Positions 1-5,166 of a stretch of 5,267 nt of DNA are shown in pieces. Positions within the stretch are counted from its first letter, which is position 1, and every line of letters starts with the position of its first letter. This DNA is from Tectiglobus sp051009975. Its GTDB lineage: Bacteria > Pseudomonadota > Alphaproteobacteria > Rhizobiales > Hyphomicrobiaceae. The notes beneath the pieces are model-generated. The model saw nothing but the letters and a program-made list of their open reading frames with translations, made no database searches and was not told the origin of the DNA. Where the stretch lies: positions 1 to 5,267 of the forward strand of contig JBPCWA010000180.1 of assembly GCA_051009975.1 (NCBI GenBank), written 5' to 3'. The position numbers and the translations under genes were made by a program.

Positions 1-110
1 ACAAAGGTGCCCTTAGGGGAAACATGCGGCGCACCACCAGCATCTACCGTCGCAACAAATCCTAGACGTTGCTCTTCGACGATCCTCCTCATATCACCAG
101 TCAGTACCAT
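1..110 (-). CDS. PNPOx-like FMN-binding split-barrel protein, N-terminal part (runs off the left edge)
   Basis: The minus strand from the ATG at 110 stays open to the window edge and gives 36 residues. They include RIVEEQRLGFVATV, then APHVSPKGTF. This matches the start of the pyridoxamine 5'-phosphate oxidase-like family: a short helix, then the first strand of the split barrel with the motif LGFVATV-x(n)-P-x-VSPKG. Family members bind FMN or F420 and reduce or oxidise small substrates in the cytoplasm, but the substrate cannot be told from this fragment. The start at 110 is preferred because family members usually have a few residues before the Met-Arg-Arg helix, and GGGGAAGAG lies 9 bases upstream. 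An internal ATG at 92 is the alternative. The gene sits directly downstream of the broken SDR gene and probably uses whatever promoter that gene had. The rest of the protein, including the FMN-contacting residues, is outside the window. Confidence 0.75.
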   Translation of the reverse strand, partial: MVLTGDMRRIVEEQRLGFVATVDAGGAPHVSPKGTF

Positions 111-124
111 TGCGGTCTACTCTT

Positions 125-268
125 CCCCAGGTCTTGAGCAAGCGCTTCGCCCTTTCCAGAAGACGCCAAAGTTGCGACACGACAACCATCTGCCGCCAGT
201 CACCGAGCGACACCAGCCCCCATCCCACTGCCGCCCGCTGTGATGATCGCGACTTTGCTTGCAGACAT
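125..268 (-). pseudogene. Broken short-chain dehydrogenase/reductase (SDR), N-terminal remnant
   Basis: From the ATG at 268 the minus strand reads MSASKVAIITAGGSGMGAGVAR, then a TGA at 202-200. It continues in the same frame with LAADGCRVATLASSGKGEAL and AQDLG. Together these are the first strand, the glycine-rich NAD(P)-binding turn (TAGGSGMG, residues 10-17), the first helix and the second strand of an SDR Rossmann fold. Codon 23 would be Arg (CGA) in relatives, so a single C-to-T change explains the stop. Homology ends near residue 48, where a typical SDR has about 200 more residues including the YxxxK catalytic site. The frame then meets a second stop at 103-101, inside the start of the next gene. 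A strong GGGAGG lies 5 bases before the start, so the translation signal is intact. The protein cannot be functional. The stop could be a sequencing error, but the missing C-terminal part could not. Confidence 0.8.
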
Positions 269-323
269 AAAAACCTCCCACAAAACCTCGTGCGCCCATC
301 TTCTAGGTGTCCAGGTTCAATAG

Positions 324-356
324 AATTGCACGAACGATCAATTGCAGTGGCGAACG
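324..356. repeat. Imperfect direct repeat upstream of the SDR/PNPOx unit
   Basis: AATTGCACGAACG at 324-336 recurs at 340-356 as AATTGCA, four inserted bases (GTGG), then CGAACG. The same stretch holds the inverted pair AATTG (324-328) and CAATT (339-343). It lies 56-88 bases before the SDR start on the minus strand, where an activator or repressor site would be expected. No regulator is visible in the window, so the role is a guess. Confidence 0.35.
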
Positions 357-502
357 TCTATCAACCCGTAAATTGAAACATTCGCACCTAAGCGTTGCCC
401 TGTCCATGATCAACATTTTGCGATGCATCACCGATGCAAGATCAGAAAAATTTGTTCTGTCAATCACTTGCCTACAAGCCCGCGACTTTCGCGCATAGAG
501 AA

Positions 503-538
503 GCGGGCAATCCCGCATGTGGTTGGCAAATCACCACA
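503..538. other. Two adjacent small hairpins
   Basis: GCGGG at 503-507 pairs with CCCGC at 512-516 around CAAT. Immediately after, TGTGGT at 518-523 pairs with ACCACA at 533-538 around nine bases. Neither is followed by a T-run on either strand, so they are not standard intrinsic terminators. They could be mRNA structures, a remnant of a Rho-dependent end, or chance. Confidence 0.3.
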
Positions 539-698
539 CACGATGCGCTCCTGTTATCCTACGACCCAGTCAGACTTCCGGTGCTTACAGGTTTGTGATC
601 TTGTGAACCGAGCCGCTGCAAATGGCCTATTTGATTTGGTTCCACTAGCCGTATTAGCGCTTACACAATGCCCGCGAACACGATGTTTCCGTCATCTC

Positions 699-740
699 TT
701 CTCTGACCGAACCTCAGATCTTCTGTGACCAAACCTCAGA
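699..740. repeat. Two 20-bp direct repeats spaced 22 bp, each with dyad symmetry
   Basis: The copies at 699-718 and 721-740 share 18 of 20 bases. The first copy contains a perfect inverted repeat, TCTGA at 702-706 and TCAGA at 714-718 around seven bases. The second has the same dyad with one mismatch (TGTGA at 724-728, TCAGA at 736-740). A 22-base period puts both copies on about the same face of the helix, as in tandem operators. They lie 59-100 bases beyond the stop of the exported-protein gene and more than 400 bases from the SDR start, so the target gene is unclear. Confidence 0.45.
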
Positions 741-798
741 CCGCTGCTACCTGGCGCCTTTAAGAGATAGCCTTACTCTCGTTCCGAAGAAGTCTTTC

Positions 799-2034
799 CT
801 AGCGTATCGTCGCGGCAACACTCGCCCGCTGTGACATGATTTCGTCAAAGATAGCCATGAACTCTCGCGACCCCTTTTTCTTCATGTTCTGCTGCATACG
901 CCGTTCCAATGCCACAACAAGCTCCGTGGAAGTATTCCCCCTCACAATTGAATTGGTATTGTAGGCGGAGCGCGAGAAAAAATTTGTCGTTGGCTTGTCA
1001 CTAGCGACTTTCGTGAGCATCTCAAGCCCTGTCCCCGGACCGGCGAGGTTCATGAGTTCGAGCTGTGCGCCGGAGAGATTTTGGTAACCTCGGCGTTCAG
1101 CCATGCGGCGAATGTCGGCCAATTTTATTACCTGCATCCATGGACCAATGTCGCCATCTATATTCAACGGATGCAATCCTCGCCCTCGCGAGGTTAGCGC
1201 AAGGGCCCGCTGGCGCTTCCAGCTAAATGGAATTGACTGGGCCGTCTTGACCATGGACCGCAAAGAGGCAAGTTTCGCCTCCAGCTGACGACGACGATGA
1301 TCAACCCGCTCACGTCCTATCATGCGCTCTAGTCGGGCGACAAAACTTGGGCCATGCTTGGCAATTACGTTGACGGAATTGGCCGCCAACAATTGAGCAT
1401 AGCCGAGCGCACTTGAGATCGGACGACCTCGTTTAGAAATGGGGTGTATCCCTGCCTGCATATCAGCAGTCCCATTGCCACCAGTCTCGAGTGCAAATAC
1501 TCGAACAACCTGATCCTTCCTGAGACCATAGTTAAGAGCTTCGGCGGCGTAGCGGCGCTTGTATTCACGTTCGGGAATGCGCTCTGGAGTGAACTTGTAG
1601 TGGCGCTTGGCTGCAGTCAAATAGACGCCAAGGCCAGGCAGAGGTTTACGCGGCTTTTTCGGCGCCGCGCCTTTCGCGCGAAATCGGCGCCAACGCCGTT
1701 GCAGCGATCGGGCAAGCTTTGGTCCGGTGTACTTCGGCGGAAACAGCAAAACGTAGTCCTGATGGGTCACCTCTCGCCCTGCACGCCGCTTCCTGCGGCG
1801 CTCGCCGCGCTGTCGGCGAACCGTTTTCCAATAGCCGTCGAGCGCAGCATCATGTGACATCTGCGCGATGTACCACGATTCAAATGCCGCACGATCACTT
1901 GCCGACAGCGTTGCTGAGAACTGCGATGCCTTTGTCTTGGACTTGGCTTGAACGTCCGCCGCTGCCCCGCTAATCGCCACCGAAAACGAGACTAACAGGC
2001 CCAATACCTGCCATTTGGGAGCCAATCCTACCAT
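799..2034 (-). CDS. Exported, highly basic protein with a lytic-transglycosylase-like (lysozyme-fold) domain
   Basis: The start is placed at the ATG at 2034 because GGAAG lies 5 bases upstream. A GTG two codons earlier (2040) is possible. This gives 411 residues. Residues 1-30 look like a Sec signal peptide: a short Lys-bearing start, a core with LLVSFSVAISG, then alanines before a possible cut near AAA-D or VQA-K. Residues 73-131 are extremely Arg/Lys-rich (RRQRGERRRKRRAGRE and later RRWRRFR). From about 155 there is a helical domain with VFALETGGNG (179-188; candidate catalytic Glu183) and SSALGYAQLL (207-216). This recalls the E-S/T-G and GLMQ/GYAQ signatures of family-1 lytic transglycosylases. 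Later stretches GDIGPWMQVIKL and LELMNLAGPG also suggest this fold. The likely site is the periplasm, on or near peptidoglycan. Enzymatic activity is an inference. The gene is divergent from the Nudix operon and has no minus-strand partner. Confidence 0.6.
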   Translation of the reverse strand: MVGLAPKWQVLGLLVSFSVAISGAAADVQAKSKTKASQFSATLSASDRAAFESWYIAQMSHDAALDGYWKTVRRQRGERRRKRRAGREVTHQDYVLLFPPKYTGPKLARSLQRRWRRFRAKGAAPKKPRKPLPGLGVYLTAAKRHYKFTPERIPEREYKRRYAAEALNYGLRKDQVVRVFALETGGNGTADMQAGIHPISKRGRPISSALGYAQLLAANSVNVIAKHGPSFVARLERMIGRERVDHRRRQLEAKLASLRSMVKTAQSIPFSWKRQRALALTSRGRGLHPLNIDGDIGPWMQVIKLADIRRMAERRGYQNLSGAQLELMNLAGPGTGLEMLTKVASDKPTTNFFSRSAYNTNSIVRGNTSTELVVALERRMQQNMKKKGSREFMAIFDEIMSQRASVAATIR

Positions 2035-2308
2035 CACCACTTCCGTCCAATCTCAGACTCTTGACGAGTCAGACACATCTCGGCGTGTCATGCTACAGGA
2101 AACGGTAGAAATAATGGCATACTAGGGATCAATTCATATCATTGTCGCGCACAGACGTTTACTATCAGCCGTCTAATCAATCTTGCTGTCAGACCACTGC
2201 GGTTATGACGACAATCAACCACCCTCTTGTCGTGAGGCGGCCTGGACGCCATACAAACCCTATGAATGCACACATGTGAACGCTTGCTCGAGATTCTCCG
2301 TGAGTATT
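2035..2308. other. Divergent intergenic region between the exported protein and the CoA pyrophosphatase operon
   Basis: This stretch must hold the promoters of both divergent units. I see TTGACG at 2061-2066 and CATACT at 2119-2124 on the plus strand, but they do not form a pair with 16-18 base spacing. No convincing -35/-10 pair was found on either strand. The reading frame of the Nudix gene remains open upstream to 2183, but that part shows no family similarity. CACATGTG at 2271-2278 is a perfect 8-bp palindrome. Confidence 0.4.
2056..2089. promoter_or_regulatory. Two neighbouring inverted repeats, possible operators
   Basis: GACTC (2056-2060) and GAGTC (2066-2070) flank TTGAC. Two bases on, GACAC (2072-2076) and GTGTC (2085-2089) flank eight bases. 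Both lie 22-55 bases before the start of the minus-strand exported protein and would fall in its 5' leader or promoter. They could be regulator sites or leader-RNA hairpins. The evidence is symmetry and position only. Confidence 0.3.
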
Positions 2309-2959
2309 ATGTCCTGGACTGAAACCCTGTTTCGCTTGCGAGCGGCGGCGGCTCTCCATCCCGTCCCGCAAAGTCAACCGCGCAATCTGGCCCGCAATAA
2401 TACGACCATCCGCAGCGATTTCGATCTCAATCCCGATCTCGCTTTCGTAAAGGATATCTCTCGTGCTCCTCGGCACGCTGCCGTTTTGGTGCCGATCGTT
2501 GCCCACGATATACTGTCGGTGCTGTTGACCGAAAGGTCTGCCCATCTGCCAAGTCACGCGGGGCAGATCGCGTTTCCAGGTGGCAAAGTCGAGGCCTACG
2601 ACGACGGTCCGGAGGACACCGCGCTGCGCGAAACCGAGGAGGAAATTGGGCTGGCGGGCAAGTTTATCGAGCCGTTGGGCTATTTGGACGGTTATCTGAC
2701 TGGCACAGGATTTCACATCGTGCCCGTCGTCGCCTTGGTGAAGCCGGGATTTACGCTGCAACTTGACTCGTCCGAAGTTGCGGATGCATTTGAGGTGCCA
2801 CTGGACTTCCTCATGAACCCTGAGAACCATCAAACGCATACGCGTGAGTGGCACGGCCATCATCGGTCCTATTACGCAATGCCTTACCAGGACAGATTTA
2901 TTTGGGGCGCAACAGCAGGAATGTTGCACAATCTCCATGAAAGGCTGTGTACACGATGA
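2309..2959 (+). CDS. CoA pyrophosphatase (Nudix hydrolase, NudL/YeaB-like)
   Basis: This 216-residue Nudix protein probably cleaves coenzyme A or its derivatives to 3',5'-ADP and 4'-phosphopantetheine in the cytoplasm, using Mg2+ or Mn2+. The subfamily mark is residues 72-92: LLTERSAHLPSHAGQ, then IAFPGG. This matches the CoA-specific motif LLTxRSxxLRxHxGxxxFPGG, with Pro in place of the usual Arg. The Nudix core follows, ending in RETEEEIGL (107-115), whose Glu residues bind the metal. The one-residue-longer spacing between the GG and REUXEE parts is normal for this subfamily. The ATG at 2309 is chosen because similarity begins there (WTETLFRLRAAAALHP) and the length fits the family. Its ribosome binding site is weak (GTGAG), and a GTG three codons earlier is possible. 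It is the first gene of a tight operon, its stop overlapping the next start as ATGA. Confidence 0.88.
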   Translation: MSWTETLFRLRAAAALHPVPQSQPRNLARNNTTIRSDFDLNPDLAFVKDISRAPRHAAVLVPIVAHDILSVLLTERSAHLPSHAGQIAFPGGKVEAYDDGPEDTALRETEEEIGLAGKFIEPLGYLDGYLTGTGFHIVPVVALVKPGFTLQLDSSEVADAFEVPLDFLMNPENHQTHTREWHGHHRSYYAMPYQDRFIWGATAGMLHNLHERLCTR

Positions 2960-3228
2960 TCCGTGTGATTCTCGAGAATATCATTCTGTTTCTGCTGCCG
3001 ACGCTGATCTACATTGCGTTCGCCTTTGCGCGCCGAAATCGTCAATCCACGGCATCGGCTAGTCAAATTTTCGACGACGCACCAGTGATCTGGTTGCTGG
3101 TTGCTGGGGCCGTTTGCATGGTTGCCGGTCTCGCCTATTTTGGCTCAACGTCGGGCGGGCGCCCCGGGGAACAGTACCAACCTCCTGTCTACAGAGATGG
3201 CAAGATCATTCCGGGCCATTACAAATGA
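2956..3228 (+). CDS. Small DUF6111-like membrane protein
   Basis: The product has 90 residues with two hydrophobic segments, about 5-25 (VILENIILFLLPTLIYIAFA) and 44-62 (VIWLLVAGAVCMVAGLAYF). A positively charged RRNR stretch after the first suggests the linker is cytoplasmic. The tail is polar and ends YRDGKIIPGHYK. The opening MIRVILENIILFLLPTLIY and the PGH-containing tail are what I recall for the DUF6111 family of Hyphomicrobiales, usually found between a CoA pyrophosphatase and cca. No function is known to me. The ATG at 2956 overlaps the Nudix stop (ATGA), and the TGA at 3226-3228 overlaps the cca start in the same way, so translation is probably coupled on both sides. A GTG start at 2947 would add three residues but lacks the family's usual N-terminus. 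Confidence 0.8.
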   Translation: MIRVILENIILFLLPTLIYIAFAFARRNRQSTASASQIFDDAPVIWLLVAGAVCMVAGLAYFGSTSGGRPGEQYQPPVYRDGKIIPGHYK

Positions 3229-4514
3229 ACCCCACAACGCCCCCAAGTTCACCCAGTCGAGCGCCGTCCTTGGCTGGGGGCGAATGGCTTGAAAAGGCAT
3301 CCACCCAGCGCGTGCTTTCCGTGCTGGAGGCTGCAGGTTTTTCCTCGCGCGTCGTCGGCGGAGCGATACGAAACGCCATTCTCGGTCGCCCCGTGCGAGA
3401 TCTCGATATCGCAACGGTTGCACGTCCAAAGGAGATTCTCTCCATCGCCGCAAAGGCTGATTTGAAAGCCATTCCGACTGGATTGGCTCACGGTACAGTC
3501 ACTATTGTATCTGACGGTGAACCGATCGAAGTGACAACTCTTCGAACCGACGTCGAAGCCCACGGCAGGCACGCGACTGTTGCCTTTACCTCCGATTGGG
3601 TCGCGGACGCGCAGCGTCGGGACTTTACCATGAACGCGATTTATTGCGATGCCAGTGGCGTTATCTTTGATCCAGTTGGCGGCTACGAAGATGCATTATC
3701 GGGACGTGTACGCTTCATTGGCGATCCAGATGCACGGATTCGCGAGGACTATCTGCGAATTCTGCGCTTTTTCAGGATATTCGCTGAGTATGCCGATGAA
3801 GACATTGACGCCTTTGGTCGAGACGCATGTATCCGTGAACGCTGCGGTTTGCGTGCTTTGTCTGCAGAACGCATCCAACAAGAACTTACAAAGCTCCTGG
3901 TGGCACCACGGGCTTACGACGCCGTTTGCCTTCTAGTCGACTACGGTCTGATGGGCGAGATCTTGCCGGCCGTTCCACATTTGGCACGATATGAGCGCTT
4001 GTTGAAAGTTGCCGTACCCGCGACGTCTGCGGTTAGGTTAGGCATGCTCACGCTCGAGGGCAAAGACGACGTCGAACGGATCGCCGATCGCTTGAAATTG
4101 TCTAAACGTTGCCGCAAAGAAATGGACATCGTCGCACGAGCGCTTGGAGCGAAGTCATCGCCAAGCCTCCTTGACGCAAAGCGCTGGCTCTACGAACATG
4201 GAGAGGCAGGATTTGCAATTTGGATTGCTGTGGCGCAGGCCCGCTCTCCCATTGCCAAAATAGATACCGACTGGGAAACAATCAACGCACTTCCGAATGC
4301 TTGGTCTCCTCCAGTGTTTCCCCTGACGGGGGCCGATGCGCTAGCCCTTGGAGCAAGGGAAGGCCCATCAGTAGGACAAGCGCTGAGGGAAATCGAGGAG
4401 ATGTGGATTGCGAGTGACTTCGCAATGCCTGAGCCCGAACTAAGGGCGGCCCTGGCAGCTAAATTGAATAATAGGTCCCAAGGCACAGAAGTTTCCGCTG
4501 GGCTGCTAAACTGA
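3225..4514 (+). CDS. cca: CCA tRNA nucleotidyltransferase (class II, poly(A) polymerase-like head domain)
   Basis: This 429-residue enzyme adds or repairs the CCA end of tRNAs from CTP and ATP, without a template. The nucleotidyltransferase head lies at about 40-165. It contains VVGGAIRNAILGRPVRDLDIA (43-63, Asp59 and Asp61 being the metal-binding DxD pair), AHGTVTI (88-94), EVTTLRTDV (102-110), RRDFTMNAI (131-139, the RRDFTxNA nucleotide-recognition motif) and DPVGG. The neck follows, with ARIREDYLRILRFFRIFAEY (170-189) and AERIQQELTKLL. The C-terminus FPLTGADALALGAREGP (365-381) is typical of alphaproteobacterial members. Asn replaces the usual Asp in the GGxxRD motif, a common variant in this group. 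The ATG at 3225 overlaps the DUF6111 stop. A longer frame from 3114 only overlaps that gene. All main catalytic motifs are present, so it should be active. Confidence 0.95.
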   Translation: MNPTTPPSSPSRAPSLAGGEWLEKASTQRVLSVLEAAGFSSRVVGGAIRNAILGRPVRDLDIATVARPKEILSIAAKADLKAIPTGLAHGTVTIVSDGEPIEVTTLRTDVEAHGRHATVAFTSDWVADAQRRDFTMNAIYCDASGVIFDPVGGYEDALSGRVRFIGDPDARIREDYLRILRFFRIFAEYADEDIDAFGRDACIRERCGLRALSAERIQQELTKLLVAPRAYDAVCLLVDYGLMGEILPAVPHLARYERLLKVAVPATSAVRLGMLTLEGKDDVERIADRLKLSKRCRKEMDIVARALGAKSSPSLLDAKRWLYEHGEAGFAIWIAVAQARSPIAKIDTDWETINALPNAWSPPVFPLTGADALALGAREGPSVGQALREIEEMWIASDFAMPEPELRAALAAKLNNRSQGTEVSAGLLN

Positions 4515-4570
4515 ATTTTCTGCACCGTTATCCGGCGTTAATACCCATCCGCTTGCGACGATCGCGAATG
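4515..4570. other. Convergent intergenic gap between cca and the H-NS-like gene
   Basis: The two genes meet tail to tail across 56 bases. The only dyad is TTGCGA (4553-4558) against TCGCGA (4562-4567) around CGA, six pairs including one G-T wobble, with no T-run on either strand. I do not call it a terminator. Transcripts from the two sides may overlap at their 3' ends. Confidence 0.4.
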
Positions 4571-4954
4571 CTAAAGTAAGAACTCGTCAATCTTCGCTCC
4601 CTCGTCCATTAACTTGACCAACCACCTAGGCTTGCGACCGCGACCCGTCCAAGTTTCAGCGACATTCGCTGGGTTAATGTACTTGGCTGGCAGCACGCTA
4701 AAACGCTCACTTTTTCCTCCGCTTCTCCGGTTACCCTTATTTTTGCCTTTGCTTTTACTTTTGCTTTTGCCTGCTCGAACACGACCGAAGATTTCGTCTA
4801 ACGAAAAACCTTCTTTTCGCGCCATATCTGAGAATCTAGCCCGCAGTGCTGCACATTCTCGTTCTCGGCTCAGGAAAATTGCGCGCTTCAGTCGTGCCTC
4901 GAGCTCGACAAGCTCGACCAATGACAACTGATCAACATGAGGTAATCTAGCCAT
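4571..4954 (-). CDS. H-NS/HvrA-family nucleoid-associated DNA-binding protein
   Basis: The 127-residue product has the H-NS plan. An N-terminal helical, probably coiled-coil dimerisation part (about 10-48, LSLVELVELEARLKRAIFL) is followed by a basic flexible linker (60-82) and a C-terminal DNA-binding domain (90-120). The domain carries KYINPANVAETWTGRGRKPRW; TGRGRKPRW (103-111) is the hook that enters the minor groove of AT-rich DNA. Such proteins (HvrA, XrvA, H-NS) bind curved DNA, bridge it and silence or tune genes. The target genes cannot be deduced here. The linker is the run KSKSKSKGKNKG encoded by hexamer repeats and is more Lys-rich than usual. The ATG at 4954 has GGTGGAG 10 bases upstream. 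A GC-rich hairpin lies 28 bases upstream in the leader. The gene is convergent with cca and apparently monocistronic. Confidence 0.87.
   Translation of the reverse strand: MARLPHVDQLSLVELVELEARLKRAIFLSRERECAALRARFSDMARKEGFSLDEIFGRVRAGKSKSKSKGKNKGNRRSGGKSERFSVLPAKYINPANVAETWTGRGRKPRWLVKLMDEGAKIDEFLL
4741..4770. repeat. Hexanucleotide tandem repeat inside the H-NS-like gene
   Basis: Five consecutive 6-base units on the plus strand (TTTTGC, CTTTGC, TTTTAC, TTTTGC, TTTTGC) encode the alternating Lys-Ser/Lys-Gly linker on the minus strand. Gain or loss of one unit would keep the frame and change the linker by two residues. Confidence 0.8.
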
Positions 4955-4981
4955 TGTCCGGTAACTCCACCATCAGATCGC

Positions 4982-4994
4982 CCGCGGCTCGCGG
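4982..4994 (-). other. GC-rich hairpin in the leader of the H-NS-like gene
   Basis: CCGCG (4982-4986) and CGCGG (4990-4994) form a perfect five-pair stem around a three-base loop, ending 28 bases before the start codon and about 11 bases before the ribosome binding site. It could affect translation if it lies within the mRNA. The transcription start is unknown. TTGACG on the minus strand (5060-5055) is the only -35-like element upstream and has no well-placed -10 partner. Confidence 0.3.
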
Positions 4995-5097
4995 AATCTT
5001 CTACAAATCTCAATCGCTCGATTACGCTATCGACCCGATCCAAAATTCTCTATCCGTCAAATTTACCGACAGCCTAGACTGCCCGTTAGGCTTGGCA

Positions 5098-5138
5098 TGC
5101 ACCATCTAGATGTAGCACTGGTAGCGTTGGTAGCCGCT
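5098..5138. promoter_or_regulatory. Imperfect 20-bp palindrome followed by three 9-bp direct repeats
   Basis: TGCACCATCT at 5098-5107 faces AGATGTAGCA at 5108-5117 with 8 of 10 pairs matching; the inner ten bases CATCTAGATG are a perfect palindrome. It runs into three 9-base units beginning GTAGC at 5112, 5121 and 5130. The element lies between the divergent H-NS-like gene and the frame starting at 5167, ending about 28 bases before the latter. This position suits an operator, and the shape resembles a regulator or iteron-type site. No binding protein is identified. Confidence 0.4.
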
Positions 5139-5166
5139 CGCCAAAGAAAGAGAACTGAGGAAAATC

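Larger units (their letters stand above)
269..798. other. Gene-free stretch of about 530 bases
   Basis: No reading frame in either strand shows a recognisable family or a convincing ribosome binding site. The longest open frame (plus strand, 423-728) has unusual, Cys- and Arg-rich composition and looks accidental. The stretch lies downstream of the minus-strand exported-protein gene ending at 799 and upstream of the SDR remnant starting at 268. It therefore should hold the 3' end of one transcript and the promoter of the other. Repeats at 324-356 and 699-740 and two hairpins at 503-538 are listed separately. No intrinsic terminator with a T-run was found after 799. The lack of genes beside a broken gene suggests decayed DNA, which is an inference. 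Confidence 0.5.

Noticed and set aside
423..728. Plus-strand frame of 101 codons in the gene-free stretch
   Set aside because: Cys/Arg/Ser-rich composition, no good ribosome binding site and no family recognised. It also runs through the dyad repeats at 699-740.
699..740. CRISPR array or mobile-element ends
   Set aside because: There are only two copies separated by two bases, with no spacers, no transposase and no target-site duplication.
1444..1857. Plus-strand frame of 137 codons opposite the exported protein
   Set aside because: Opposite a gene with a signal peptide and fold motifs, with no recognisable domain. It is a shadow frame.
2183..2308. Extension of the Nudix gene upstream to a TTG start
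   Set aside because: The added 42 residues show no family similarity and are Cys/Pro-rich. The ATG at 2309 gives the normal length.
2189..2938. Minus-strand open frame of 249 codons opposite the CoA pyrophosphatase
   Set aside because: It lies entirely opposite a gene with clear Nudix and CoA-specific motifs, has no recognisable domain and has unlikely composition. It is a shadow frame.
3114..3224. Longer N-terminus for cca
   Set aside because: The extra 37 residues come only from the +1 frame of the DUF6111-like gene, show no family similarity, and the ATG at 3225 gives the expected start with an ATGA overlap.
4553..4567. Bidirectional terminator between cca and the H-NS-like gene
   Set aside because: The stem is only six pairs with a wobble, and there is no T-run on either side.
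4614..4931. Plus-strand leucine-rich frame opposite the H-NS-like gene
   Set aside because: The poly-leucine stretch is the antisense of the Lys-rich linker repeat. The H-NS signature is on the minus strand.
5028..5060. Promoter for the H-NS-like gene (TTGACG on the minus strand with TCGATA)
   Set aside because: The spacing between the two elements is 21 bases, too long for a standard promoter, and the -10 match is poor.
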